The position numbers were made by a program, and so were the translations under genes. From NCBI GenBank assembly GCA_030272585.1, contig BSYQ01000006.1, forward strand, positions 4,861,001-4,925,000: a DNA stretch of 64,000 bases. Reading direction: 5' to 3'. Positions within the stretch are counted from its first letter, which is position 1. Every line of letters begins with the position of its first letter. This stretch comes from Bryopsis sp. KO-2023. Taxonomy: Eukaryota > Chlorophyta > Ulvophyceae > Bryopsidales > Bryopsidaceae. The notes under the pieces are model-generated. The model had not been told where the DNA came from and searched no databases. It worked only from the letters and a program-made list of their open reading frames with translations. This document shows positions 34,662 to 46,316 of the stretch, in pieces.

Positions 34662-36402
34662 GTCGTCGGGACGGCCTTCGCTGTAGAGAAAGCTTGGCGC
34701 TGTTTAACTCGACCACCCCCAGTTCTTCGCGAACTGCTTGCACCACTACCACACCGCCAGGACGTCCTCTTCACCCCACCAAAACAGGATGAACGAATCG
34801 TGACAAATTGTGACCAGGACATCAAGGGGGGAAAGAAAAAATCAACCCAGCAATCGTGAAATTTCACAGCCAGTCTCACAAATCCTCCTGATGCATCTCA
34901 GATATCGATCACGGAGAATGTACATGAGATTAAATAGTTCTTCTTCGCAGGAGAAGCCCAAACTGAAAAAAGAAACAGTTTTTGCTGGCCTTACAGATTC
35001 GTCTGTGTTTTGAATGCAACCGACAGCAACATGGGATTTTGTGGTTGGTCATCTGATCACTGCATTATGGTGACAAATTAGAAGGGAGCCACAGAAAAAG
35101 ATGCAGATTTTTTTTCTTTTTTTGGTGAAAAACTGGCAGCAATCATCTGGGACTCTTCGAAGCAATGAGTTTGCCTATCGATGGATTCTTGCTTTTATGG
35201 AATGCATAACGTTCGGGCCATCAACAATGCACCTCCATGTGATTTGCACCAGGCAAACATAAGCCATTGAGAGGGGATCCAGTCCCCCCAAAACTCTGAA
35301 GAGTATTGATAGTACAGTTAATTTGGAAAGAGAGAGGGAAGAGTTGCACAGGATGTGATGTGATGATACAGGGAACAATGGTATCATGAGAATCCAAACT
35401 TTTTCATTTTGAAAATGTTGCCGGCACTGCACTGAATTTAGGGATTTACTTGATGGTTGAACAATAGAGAGGGCGTCACGTGTTGTGGTAATTTTCTTAC
35501 TGTTGTTGGGTGTCTGATTTTTCTGGAAATTCTGAAGACGTCTTGCAACTGTAAGACTCATACTGTTCATACTGCGAGTCTTGGAACCGCATTTGAACTA
35601 TATTGCTTCGTCCCTGTTTCAAATTGTGTGGAATCCATTGGCATCTAGCGACCATTGACATCCCATTCTAGTGTGCCACAAGTTCATTGGAGAGGCAGTC
35701 CAGGGGCCCATTTGATTTTGATACATGTCCCAAGAACTGAGGACTGACACAGATATCGATGTCTGTCGGGTCAGCTTCACCACGAGGTATGGTGGCAGGA
35801 TGAAGGCATTGCACAAGCTGGCTGATGTGAGGAAATAAAACAATGACTGTAGGATCTGACTGAGAGTCACTCGATTCAAAGGGCTCCTGTGACCAGCAGT
35901 CCGCTGTTCCCACCTCTCAGGCGGTTATCAATAAATCCATCAATCAATAATTACAACCCACAGCAACTGGAACTGGAAGCCACCACTCTCCATGACCTCC
36001 CCAGGCAGTCGGCAATCTCGGTGGTGTTCGTCTGCCCCTCTGAACCAATCCCAAATCATCCTGAATGAACCCATTCCAGGCCTGGACTCTGAGCTGGGAC
36101 ATTGACAGAGTCTGACCGTGCGAGTCGCTGCTGCACAGTCAGACATCGAGGACAAAACAAAAAGTACGCGCATGGTACCGACCCATCGATTGTGTAGGGA
36201 CGCTGGGACAGAAGCTGAAGTCCGTTCCAGCAATTACACAGACTCATGGACCTTTCGTTCAATTTGCGCCGCGGTTGTGCAATAAGCCAAGGTGGCTCCG
36301 TTTTCGCAACGCTTCTCCGACCGCATTCCCTCCCGCATCTTTGACGTCCGCAACAGATAGTCTGCAAGAAACTGCTCGCAAGGTACCGTCACTAGGTCCG
36401 CG
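34662..36402. other. Divergent intergenic region
   Basis: About 1.7 kb between the starts of the YeiH-like gene (-) and the PP2C gene (+), presumably holding both promoters. Minus-strand frames at 35175-35913 have no convincing domain. One short LWHTRMG word faintly recalls the Copia pre-integrase motif but is not enough for a call. Confidence 0.45.
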
Positions 36403-39241
36403 ATGGGCTTGCAGGATATTTGTCTCGACCGTCCAATTTTGGACTCTGGCGTCCAAAGTTCCCAACCCGTTGTCAAGCATTCCATCGCACAGAAGCAATT
36501 GAAGGGAGAGGTGAGCGTGCGCGCCGCTGGGTTTCTTTCTTTCATTTTGTCGATCGCGCAGTTTGGTTTTTCCCGACGGAATTGAGTCACACTCACGTGG
36601 ATCCAGTGCCGAACGCGCGCGTGTGACGACGCAGGATGTGGTTTTTACGCACGAAGACGTTTCGCTCCCCGATGGAGACGGCAGTCTCTGGAACGTGTTT
36701 TGCGTGTGCGACGGCCATTCTGGCGTCGAAGCCGCACAGTTCGTGGAGCAGCGCTTGTGGGATGTGCTGAGCGTGAAACTGCCTAAAACCGCACCCCCAA
36801 GTCAAAAAAACGACGGTGGGTACAAAATACTCCAACTCGTTTCGCCTTTCGAGTAGAAAACAAATTTCAACTTTAACAAATTTTATTTGCAGGGCATGTT
36901 TTGAAGCGAACATAGTGATTTTGGTGTTTTTACAGAAAGTGCGAGGTGGGGGAAATCCATCCAAAAAGCAGTCACAGAGACATTTATCGAGCTGGAACGA
37001 GAATTTGGACAACAACTTAATGGAAGCGGTAAGGACAATATCAATCAAATTGAACTGCAACATCAACCCTTGATAAGAATTTATTGTATGGTAAGCAGTG
37101 TGGTGAACGGTGAATTGCCTTGCAGGCGATATTATTCTTTTGAAAGAGAGAGAGAGGGGGGGGGATTGATTTCCAAAAAGCCAAGTTTTGTAAAATGAAA
37201 AAATAATAGGACTGACCCCTCCGAACACACATCTGGAAAGCATATTGTATGAACCAGTGTTTCTTGTTGATTTTTTTTTTTCAGGCACCACCGTCACTTT
37301 GCTGTTGGTATGTGGATGGGTGTGCACCTTGGCTAATGTGGGAGATTCGGACGCCGTGGTAGACACTATCTCAGAAATCGACATGATCAACGTGTGCCAC
37401 CGACTGGAGGACAACACTTCCGAACAAAACAGATTTCGGGCAGCTGGTGAGGAGCTGTCGCGACTCACGGCGCAATTGTCTGGTCCCTTTGGTGGTGAGG
37501 AAGGTGGCCTTGGACCCCTCAGGTAGAATGGAAAACATCCAGTTAATATATACATACAAATATACGCGCGTGTGTGTATTGAATGAATGAATGAATGGAT
37601 GTTTAATTTACATTAGGCAAACTTGCCCAACGAAGGTCCACATACATGTGTATTATATTTATGTGTATGTATATTAAGTGTATGGAGGGCTTGGCTGCAA
37701 TGATGAAAGCCGATGGCAGTCTTTGAGTTGCGGCGGTGATATCTGCCGAAAAACGACTTTTGATTCCTCTGAGCTCAGCCGTGAAACCAGTGGGGTTTTG
37801 CCTTTTCCTTTCCCTGTGATCTGCATTTCGAGTACCATTCCAAAGGAGAAAAAACCGTGTCTTGGTGGTTATGGTTAGATCTTACTGTCATTGAGTGAAG
37901 TTATCAGTCAGGGTAGAGAGGAGAATTTCCCCCTCCCCTCCTTTTTTCAAATTTTTTTATACAGTGGTGAAGGGTGCTGGATGAACGAAACCTGTATCGA
38001 CATCATGGTGTTGTTTGCCCGACTAGCACGAATCCTTTTACGAGAAAACAAGTGAAGAGAATTACTGTTATCGGTACGGGCCGATGCTGTTTCGGGTAGC
38101 AGTCTGACTGGGCTACTGTTGTGTCCAGGTGCTGGCCTGGAGGGCTGGCAGTCAGCAGGTCCATAGGTGATTCTAATGCCGGAGAGACTGTCGTCCCCAT
38201 TCCTCACATCCGTCAGGTATTTCCAATCAGCTCCTTTTGTTTCTCGGGTTGATTGAGATGCCTTTCTCTACAAAATTGTTTTGTATTTTTTTTTTTTATA
38301 GAATATATATCATCATTAGAAAACGTTTTCTGAACTTCTGCTGGTCGATATTTTTTTTTTCGCTCGAAAACAAAGAACAAAGAACAGCAAGAGGAGTAGT
38401 TATGATTAGTAATATTTTTATTAGTAATATGTCCAAATAATGGAGAAACAGAGAATCGGGCTGATGAGTTGTTAAGACGACTTATGCTGCTCCTCCTCGC
38501 ACCAAGGGTTTGTTATCATTATCAATATACATCTATATTTGCGTAAAGTTTGCACATTTCTGGTTTTTTTTTTCTCTCTCTCTCAAGGTTTTGTTCAGTT
38601 TTCTTCAGGATATTTTGCCAGATGGTTGAGTGGCTGATTCGTGGTGCCTGTGTTGGGTGCAGTTTTTCATTCCGTCGCATGGCCTGAGAATGATCCTGGC
38701 GTCTGACGGGCTTTGGGATGTTCTCAAATATACCCACGCTGCCATGCTCATCAGACGGAACTCGGTGTGTAGTTGCGCAGACAAGCTCTTGACCTGCGCC
38801 GTTTATCAAAACGGATGGGCTTTCGGGGACGACACCAGCGTGATCGTGGTGGAAGTCACCCCGTCCGACGGGGATTCCTTCGAGGAGGTCGCGCGGAAAG
38901 TCAGAAAACAGAAGCGAAAGGTCACTGCGTTGCGACGCGCGTTTTCTTGTGCGTTTCCTACTGAGGTTGAGCCAGTCGAGGGTCTGGCCAAGGAGAAAAT
39001 CTCGATGTTCGCTGATGTGGATGGCATGGATGTAATGAACGATTTGGGCCAAAAGGCAGACTCGGGTCACTGTGGCCGTCTCCCTGCACAAGGGTCTGAC
39101 ATGGAGCTCTTCCAGAGGCGGCTTGCAGAGGTGAAAGAGGCTTCTCCAGAGGAAGTCAGCTTGAACGCAGGAAGGAAAAATGACCTCCGGCGATTATCAC
39201 AAGACAGCGATGAGGTGCTTTTGAGTCAAGCCACTGCTTAA
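36403..39241 (+). CDS. PP2C-family protein phosphatase
   Basis: Metal-dependent Ser/Thr phosphatase. Exons 36403-36510, 36635-36815, 36936-37028, 37285-37522, 38129-38216 and 38663-39241 join in phase to about 428 residues. Motifs in order: EDVVF, CDGHSG (family DGHGG), GTTVTLLLV (GTTA), ANVGDSDAV (NVGDSRAV), SRSIGDSNA (RSFGD), LASDGLWDVL and FGDDTSVIVVEV (DNITVVVV). The metal-ligand aspartates in DGH, SDG and GDD are present. The arginine usual in NVGDSRAV is aspartate here, and the final D-N is D-D, so this is a divergent member. The N-terminus begins MG, a possible myristoylation site. The second exon's acceptor is the weakest link: using CAG at 36631-36634 keeps phase, but a stretch just upstream is also open. 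The C-terminal 100 residues are hydrophilic and family-specific. Confidence 0.85.
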
Positions 39242-41006
39242 ACTTTATCATCTCAAAAATTAAAAAAAAAATCTCCAAAAAAAAAAAAATCTTGTGAGTG
39301 TAGCGATGTAAACAAGCATGCGATTTTGTTACCAAGATTTGACGGCAGGTGAGGAAATGGCTGTGGGTTAGGATGAATTTTTTTTTTTCCTTCTTCGACT
39401 CCACAGTTTGACGACAAAAAGACTTGACAATTCTTTGATCACTTGCTTGAATAGATATGAGAAAGGTGCATACCAGAGGGGAGAAAAAACAGGGAAAAAA
39501 AAAATAAAAAAAATTTGTCTAGTTAAAACACGAAGAGCCCTTCTGTGGGTGGGTATAAAGGGCCCTTCATTTTCATTCATCCTCGATTGGTTCATTCTCA
39601 TTTTCCAATTCTTCCACATTTTTTTTTCATTAAGATTGAGAGGATGAGGTGAAAAGGGGGGGGGGGAGGGAGAATTTTGAGTTTCTTGAAGGGAGACCCG
39701 AATGGGTGGAAGAATGCAAAAAAAATCAAATACAAAAAATGGCATAGGATGATCACCGTGGGCAAAAAGGGATGAGTGATTGGACTAGAGGGTCAGAAAA
39801 GAAGGATTGATGATGGCCGGTCTTTTTTGCAATGGAGAAAAGAAACACAAAATTTACCGGGATATGTATTCTGTGTGGGATGTGTGTTTGTTGAGAGGAA
39901 GGGGGGCAAATTTGAAAATCAGGGTTTTGTAGGGGGGGGGGTTGGTTTCTAAGGCCGCATACAGACAAAATGAAGAGGGATTAAATTAGAAACTGGAGAA
40001 GTTTTGCTCCGGTTTTTCTCCTGATTCTCGAACTGATGAAGCTCATTGTTTAGTTTGGATTCAAATTTGAGGGGGGGGTTAGAGGTCAGCGATAGGTCAA
40101 GGCAATTCCAAGCAAACTTTGGAGTGTGCTGTTACCTTTCAGGGGGGCCGGTTTGTTCTCAGGTGGCCCTTTGATTTTTTCTTTGTTTTTTAAAGTAGCG
40201 GTGGTTTGGCATGAAAAATTTGCAGCCATTGAAGTTGTCGGATGGATCATCCTAGACATCGATTTTCTGTACCAAGGGGGAATTATTGGGGCTCCCCTTC
40301 GATTGGGAAGGAGGATGCATGATATTTGGCAAAAGTGGGGGACTGGGGGCGGTATTTGATGTAACTCAAGAGGATGGGGTGTTTGTTTATGAACAGCAAA
40401 GTTCATAAACTTTGCTGTAGCTTGTTCTAGCTCTGGATGGTTCCTTTTTGTAGTTTTGTTTTTTATTTTGGTGGGGGAAGGGGCTTTACCACTCTGTTTT
40501 GAGTTGTATTTCATGTAAAAGTCGAAACATGCAGAACCTTCGCTTTCAACCCCCTATCTTGCCGCGCCGCCAGGTGTCGGGATGTAAAAGACAAAAAACT
40601 ACGTCTGGCTTCGACGTAGTGCCCATGATTCGGTTGGGAGAGCAGTTAAACATTGTTTGGGTTTGACTAAAGTCAAGTTTCCCTTTGGTTCCTTGGGGAA
40701 ACGACCCCCGCCGGCGCCCCCATTTCTGTTTGTTGAAAGAAACACACCCCCTTTTTTCCCGCCGCCGGCGGGGTGACATCCACCTAGTTTCATTTGGAGC
40801 GCTCTTCTGGGTCGCTAGAATCGAATTAACCACGCGCGTCGCCAAGGGACAAAAACGGTAGTTGGGTTGCGTTCGAGCCCCTCCATTGTTTTGTGCACCT
40901 AGTTGCCTTCTCACGTCCAAACTCCACTCTTCAAATCAAATCATTCGATCAAGCTTTGATAAGTTTCTTATCCTCAGCCTAAAATGCAGGGTGGCAGAAA
41001 CGTTGA
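39242..41006. other. Intergenic region with homopolymer tracts and a GC-rich hairpin island
   Basis: No protein gene supported. Several G runs (39657-39668, 39925-39935) are present. A GC-rich segment at 40550-40785 is listed separately. The rest is AT-rich. Confidence 0.5.
40598..40780. other. GC-rich hairpin cluster
   Basis: Four inverted repeats are packed into under 200 bp. They are ACTACGTC/GACGTAGT with a 7-nt loop (40598-40620), TTGACT/AGTCAA, GTTTCCC/GGGAAAC, and the palindromic CCCGCCGCCGGCGGG near 40760. Read on the minus strand, the 8-bp hairpin is followed directly by T6. This could be a structured noncoding RNA or the tip of a mobile element. I could not match it to a known small RNA. 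Confidence 0.45.
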
Positions 41007-44000
41007 ATGGCTTTATCGATGCAAGCCGCCACGAGCCAATTCTCATTCGACTGTTTCTCCTTGTTAACCCCTCCGCTCTCCGCTCGATCCCCAGCTCCAC
41101 AACACCATAAAATCGTCTGCACAGCACCAAACATTCTACTGAGCAGCATGGAGCCGCCGCCGCCAGAAAGCATACCCTCAAGTCCCCCCCATCCAGTATC
41201 ATCCCCAACCCAGGACAAACATGACGAGAACATCGACTTCGACGATGGTGGCGGCGCTGAGAAGAAGTACAAGATTTGGGTTATGGAGGCACAACTGCCC
41301 TGGGACAAGTCACAGGATATTATGTGCAACGGCAACAATCCCTGGCCAGCTGGTGGAGGGAGAGAGAGGCGGCGATCAATGCTGAAGCTCAGCAGACGGG
41401 TGGTTGGTATCGCCAGGCCAGCCACAGTGCCTGATGAAGCGGCTTATATTCGAGGAACTACGGAAGAGGATGTAAACCCCATCGAGCAGGGTCAGAACCT
41501 GTGGGACAGTGCCAGAGTCAAGGACGAGCTTCTGGAATCTCTCCAAGATGGCGAAGATCAAGTCCCGCCGTTTAAATTCATCAATTCAATACTACCAGGT
41601 CGGAAGACGAGCAAATTTGGTCAGGAAACCTGTTGGAAGGAAGATGCAGAGGGCGAGCAACACCAGGCAACGGAGAGTAGGACACAGCCCAGCTCAAGTA
41701 AGGTACTCAGACCCAACAAATAGAAAGGATTCGTGCTGAAAACAGTTTTGTCTGAAATGGTGGCGATGTATGATGACTTGATTGCTTACACAGCGTCTTG
41801 CGGAGAAGATATCAAGCAAAAATGGTCGCGCCTCGATGACTTGGGAGAGGAGTCCAAGTCCTCCAAGAATGCCAGGGAAGACAAGCTCAATCAAAACTTC
41901 AGGAAAAAATGAACACGAGCAACGGGGATCGAGCAAGGCCGAGCAAGGCGAGAAGAAGAAAAAGAAAAAGCCTTCGAGTGCACCCGAAAAGGAGATGCCT
42001 CAAGAAAGCTATAACCCATGGATAATTGATTGGGATGAATCAAAAACGGTTGGCTTCTGTCCTTGGGGAGACAACAACGAGGCTAAGACCGAGAGAGGGC
42101 ATGAGCTTTGCTCATATATGAAGAAGGTGGGCTGCAGCCATTTTCTGATTTCTATGGAATAAGAGGCTGTAAGGAGAGCCACATCCATCAGAACCCAACC
42201 AACCAACCAAGGATTTCCTGCTGAATTTGACTTCAGGTTGCCAGGAACTCGGCCCTTTCCTCGATGCAACCAAGCCCTGTTTCAGGCGACGCAGAAAAAA
42301 TAGAACTGAAAAGGGGGAAAACAGCGAAGAAACGCATCAAGGGAAAGAGAAGTAGCGCTCGCTCGCGTAAAGGAAAGAGTGACAACTCAAAACCATCCTA
42401 CAGAGCGCGCAGGACATCATCCATAAGATCCAATCGCAGCGAGCAGTCCAGTATTAAGGATCAGGAGGAACAGAGCTACTGTCCAGGAGAGTATGAAGCG
42501 TGTGACGGTGTCGGAGAATATGACGGGGAGGATCTGTTCGACGAAAACGAGTCTGTGAACATGAACGAGGCAAGCAATGGTTGGGGCTCCGACGAAGACT
42601 TGCGTCCAACACCTCAGACTCCTCCAAAGCCAAATGAGGACATCACAGAAGCATTGAGGGAAAGTAACGATCCTACTGACAAGGCCATTGAGCAGACAAT
42701 TGACAGCAGAATAAACCAGAGCTCAAATCCATCAACCACCGTGGCCGAGGTAGTTAGCGTTTCAAGGAAAGATTTTCCAGAGAAAGAACTGGAGTGTCCT
42801 CTGAAATCTCCAAAACATAAGAGTGATACAAAGGAGCTCCTCGAGGTGGAAGTCGAGCTCGAGGAAAACGACCCAGTCCGCAGCGAATGCAACCCTACAG
42901 ACAGTGGGAACGACAATGAAGGTGCTGATAGACCTGACTCCCGCAGTCGTGCTCAGGTCCGGACATCTGGAATGCCGTGGAGCGACCTTTTCAATTCTGC
43001 TTTAAAGGATGGTTGTGAGGAAGCAGAAAAAGGTGGCAGGCAAGAGCCAGGATTGATCAGAAAGCTTACAGGCGGCGCCGATCCGAGCGTGAAGAAGCGT
43101 TTTTCTGCTCGATCTCTGTCAAGACGCTCCAAGAGGTCGACCTGGGATGGAAGTGTTTCGGACAGATCATTTTCCAGACCATCCAGCAACCCATGCGTTT
43201 CAACGTTCGAGCCTCTTGGAATGATACCCAAGGAAGCGCAGGAAACGTCGCTCAGGTCCAGAGTGTTGTTGAGGGGGCGACCTAGGAGCCAGCCAGCAGG
43301 AGATATCCTTCCACCTGACGTTTCTTCATCAATTCCAGCTTGTCGAACAGAAGCAAACGTTGCAGTCGACGACGACGACATTGGGCGAGTGCAAATGGCA
43401 CCAAAGCGCTCTGCGATGGTGCAGTGTAGGAAAATCGAACTGCCCCTCAAACGAGAGGAAGACGTCGAGGCAACTGGGGAAATTCATTCAGGACACAACC
43501 ACGTGGGGCAAGGGGTTCTTACGTTTGCGCCGTTCTTTGGATCCAAAGTGTCAAGAGGAAGCAAGGGAGGCTCGGAGTCGAGTCGAAGATCGTCCTGCTG
43601 CGGAAACGGTTCTCCGAGAGCTGCATATCCAGAACTGGGGGACGGGAATGGGAAGGGAAAGATCGGCAAAGATGCGAGGTCGTGGAGTTTCAATCTCGAA
43701 GACCTGGGACCGGAGACGGGGGAGAAAAAAATAGCGCTTTTCCCCAGACACGAAACCCGGGGCAGTGGGGGTCAGACCAAAGGCATTGGTGATTGCATCG
43801 ATCTTCTGTGGAAGGGAATTCCCAGGGATTCAGCGTCTGGTTTTTCTCGCAGCGGCCACGAGGTGGTGTGCAGGGCGATTGCTGATATTTTAGGAGACGA
43901 TAGATTCCTCGATCCAGAAGAGACCTGGTCCAAGTTTGCCCTAAGGAGAGATTCCAAGCAGAAGAATTCTTTCGCAATGTCGGGGGTTATGCAGGTGGAG

Positions 44001-44039
44001 CAATATTCCTTCATCGTTTTTGGGTCTGCTCAGAAATAA
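41007..44039 (+). CDS. Large low-complexity protein with PW motifs, unknown function
   Basis: Exons 41007-41702, 41794-42126 and 42237-44039 join in phase (SSSK/RLAEK and YMKK/VARN). The product is 943 residues from the first ATG, or 896 from the ATG at 41148. The first 45 residues are Ser/Thr/Ala-rich with few acidic residues, like a transit peptide, if the upstream ATG is used. Most of the chain is hydrophilic and probably disordered, with basic blocks ([30 protein letters not shown]) and acidic blocks. Short Pro-Trp words recur in the first two exons: LPWDK, NNPWP, YNPWIIDWD and FCPWGD. The last 80 residues (from CIDLLWKGIPRD) look folded. No known domain recognised. Long open exons with clean splice sites support a real gene. 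Confidence 0.7.
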
Positions 44040-44157
44040 AAAGCAAAAGTTCCATTCAATCTTTTTTTACCTCTGTTTTCTTTGGGGGGGGGAGAAGAAT
44101 CAAGCACTGGCGTGATCCATATCGGAAGACTGAGGTGTGCTTGTGTTGCTGAAGGCC

Positions 44158-44772
44158 ATGGGCCTTAGTGGTGTGAAGGGCATGTTCTTGCACTTAGCGA
44201 GGATGGTTTATCGTGCTGGCTTAGCTGTGGACTGGGGAGTGCTGCACGATGATCTATTATCGCGGCTCGGCAAGATGGTTCCTCGAAATACCTTGTCTAA
44301 ATCGTGTACGGAGTCGGGTTCAATACTCGCAAAAAACACCAGATCAGGAGGGGGTCTCGCTTCCCCAGCCCCACCAGGTGAGCATTCTATTTGTGGGGCC
44401 TTCCATTTCATTTGCATGCAAAAACCCTGAGAAAGATTTTCTGACCGAACGCGTTTAATTGGAGTTGGTGCAGTGCACGAGAAAGGAGCTGAGTCTCGGA
44501 AGCCTTGGGAAGGGACGATTCCTGATACGGTGAAGCGTTCGCGAAAATTGCACATTTCTCCCGACATGCTGCTCCAAGCTCGCGCCGCCGATCGATCGCA
44601 CGACTTCTCTGGGTCCTTGAACCAGCACAGATCGTTTGTGGTGTTGCTTCCGCTGTCCGCATCTCGATTGGATGATGTCAGATGGAAACAAAGAACCAGA
44701 GGCGGGAGGGGAAACAGTCCGGCTTTGCCGCACACCCCTCTGCGCCACATCCGTAGAACGAGAACGTTATGA
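44158..44772 (+). CDS. Small hypothetical gene, two exons
   Basis: Exons 44158-44377 (donor CAG/GTGAGC) and 44474-44772 (acceptor GTGCAG) join in phase to about 172 residues. The N-terminus is mildly hydrophobic. The C-terminal half is basic and Arg-rich. No domain recognised. It lies 118 bp after the preceding gene's stop and 153 bp before the PsbP-like start, so it could instead be a leader or alternative 3' exons of a neighbour. Confidence 0.4.
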
Positions 44773-44925
44773 GACGAGTGGGGGGAGGGGGGGGGGGAAG
44801 AGGTCGCTGCAGTGTTGGTTGGGGATTGTAAACGTGTAAATTATGGAAAATGTGGGTGAGAATGACATGTTTGTTTGTTTTTCCGTCCCACGGGGTTTTC
44901 GCTCAGTTTTTTGTTTTTCATCATC

Positions 44926-45735
44926 ATGGAGGGCGGAGCGACCAGAGCCCACACAAGACCGGTCTTCCTGCAATTGAGGTCGAGTGGAGTCAAATTTCAT
45001 TCTCGTCGGGTGGAGGCTTGCAGACATGAACACGGCACGGTGGAGGGGGAGGCCGCTTCTCGAAGGGCGTTGTTGTCTCTGTCCTGTGGCCTGATCGCGT
45101 CCTCCTGCTTTTCGGGAAAGGTTTTGGCCGATGAGGCCCTGGTCGTCGGTCCTCCAGACACTGAACCTGATTCTCGCCCAGAGATCTCGCCGACCAAGGA
45201 CTTCTCGGCTGATGGACTGTTCAGCTTTTCGTACCCAAAGCGTTGGTTGGTGGCGTACGACCGCACAAACCGCGATTTTAATGGTTCGTTGGTTCTTGCG
45301 GGGGACTTCGTGAACGTGGACACCTTCACCGTTTCTCGGCGAGTCGAGACAGATTTCGTTGACGACAATGGATCGTTGTTGAGCCCATCGGCGATAGCCG
45401 ATAAGATCATTTCAGAGGCTCGCGACACGCCGTCGGCTATGAGTTATGAGTTGTTTTCTGAGGGCGAACGAAAGAGGGAGGACGGTTATCCATATTATGT
45501 GGTCGAGTACGCTGTCGAAGTTTGTCGGGGTCAGGTGGAGGAATTGATAGGGGGCAACAAGATTTGCTCTGGTCCGAACGATCTCGTTCTCCAGACGGTG
45601 AAGCGCCGCCATATCCTGGGGGTGACTCGGAAGGGCGACAAGGTTTTCATTGTCAGCGGGGCGGCTCTGCAGTCGCGGTGGGGTTCGGTGGGCAATGACG
45701 TCTTGGCCGCATTTGACAGTTTTGCTCTTGATTGA
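44926..45735 (+). CDS. PsbP-domain protein, thylakoid lumen
   Basis: Intronless, 269 residues. PsbP-family proteins assist photosystem II or NDH complexes on the lumenal side of thylakoids. The N-terminus is a bipartite presequence. A basic, Ser/Arg-containing part of about 45 residues (LRSSGVKFHSRRVEACRHEH) comes first. A twin-arginine hydrophobic segment follows (SRRALLSLSCGLIASSC...VLADEA), ending in an Ala-x-Ala-like site, as expected for Tat import into the lumen. The mature part shows the PsbP fold's landmarks: FSADGLFSFSYPKRWLVAYD, VNVDTFTVSRRV, the Y-Y-VVEYAVE strand and the closing RWGSVGNDVLAAFDSF. It is a PPD-type member, not PsbP itself, given the sequence and length. No extra secretory signal precedes the transit peptide, which argues for a primary plastid. 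Confidence 0.88.
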   Translation: MEGGATRAHTRPVFLQLRSSGVKFHSRRVEACRHEHGTVEGEAASRRALLSLSCGLIASSCFSGKVLADEALVVGPPDTEPDSRPEISPTKDFSADGLFSFSYPKRWLVAYDRTNRDFNGSLVLAGDFVNVDTFTVSRRVETDFVDDNGSLLSPSAIADKIISEARDTPSAMSYELFSEGERKREDGYPYYVVEYAVEVCRGQVEELIGGNKICSGPNDLVLQTVKRRHILGVTRKGDKVFIVSGAALQSRWGSVGNDVLAAFDSFALD

Positions 45736-46316
45736 GTTACGTAATATCGATTTTGAGAGTGCGTCATGGCAGACTCGACGATCATCCCCAATAAAAGCTA
45801 TTTTTATAAAGACGTCATCCGAGTCGTCACTTTGTTCTTATGACACAAAGTGTTTCTTCACAGTCAGCCTCTCCCTCAACCCCACCCTTTCCCATGTCAG
45901 CATCCATCCATCTATCTATCCTACAACTAGAAAAACTGATTCTGCCCCCAATTCCACCTCGCAGCCCTTTCCGCATTTCACCCTTTGTACTTGTGGTTGG
46001 TGTGGTGGATATCATATCATATCAATCATTCATTTAAAAATTCAATGCAAATATTAAAGAAAACCCCCCTGGAACCAACTAAAAAAACCTTAATCCACTG
46101 AATATACAGAACACCTTAATTCCCCCCCCCCCAAAAAAAAAATAAAAATCAGCAACACCGAACAACCCCCCGTTTTCTTTTTCATTTCTCCTCTGGGAAA
46201 CTGATCGACCGATTCAGCCTCAGACTTTGTCCTCTTGATAATCGTTTCTGGGCACAGCACCCGACCCGAGCGGATGCGTTAAATTCCCACTCCGTTCTCT
46301 TTGTAACAAATTGCCA
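45736..46316. other. Convergent intergenic region
   Basis: Lies between the stops of the PsbP-like gene and the Spinster-like gene. It contains a C11/A9 composite tract at 46122-46141. No gene seen. Confidence 0.6.

Noticed and set aside
35175-35913. Possible Copia fragment with an LWHTRMG word
   Set aside because: One short word without the surrounding pre-integrase pattern is not enough.
40848-40870. B-box-like word GCGTTCGAGCCCC
   Set aside because: No matching A box, acceptor stem or anticodon arm upstream.
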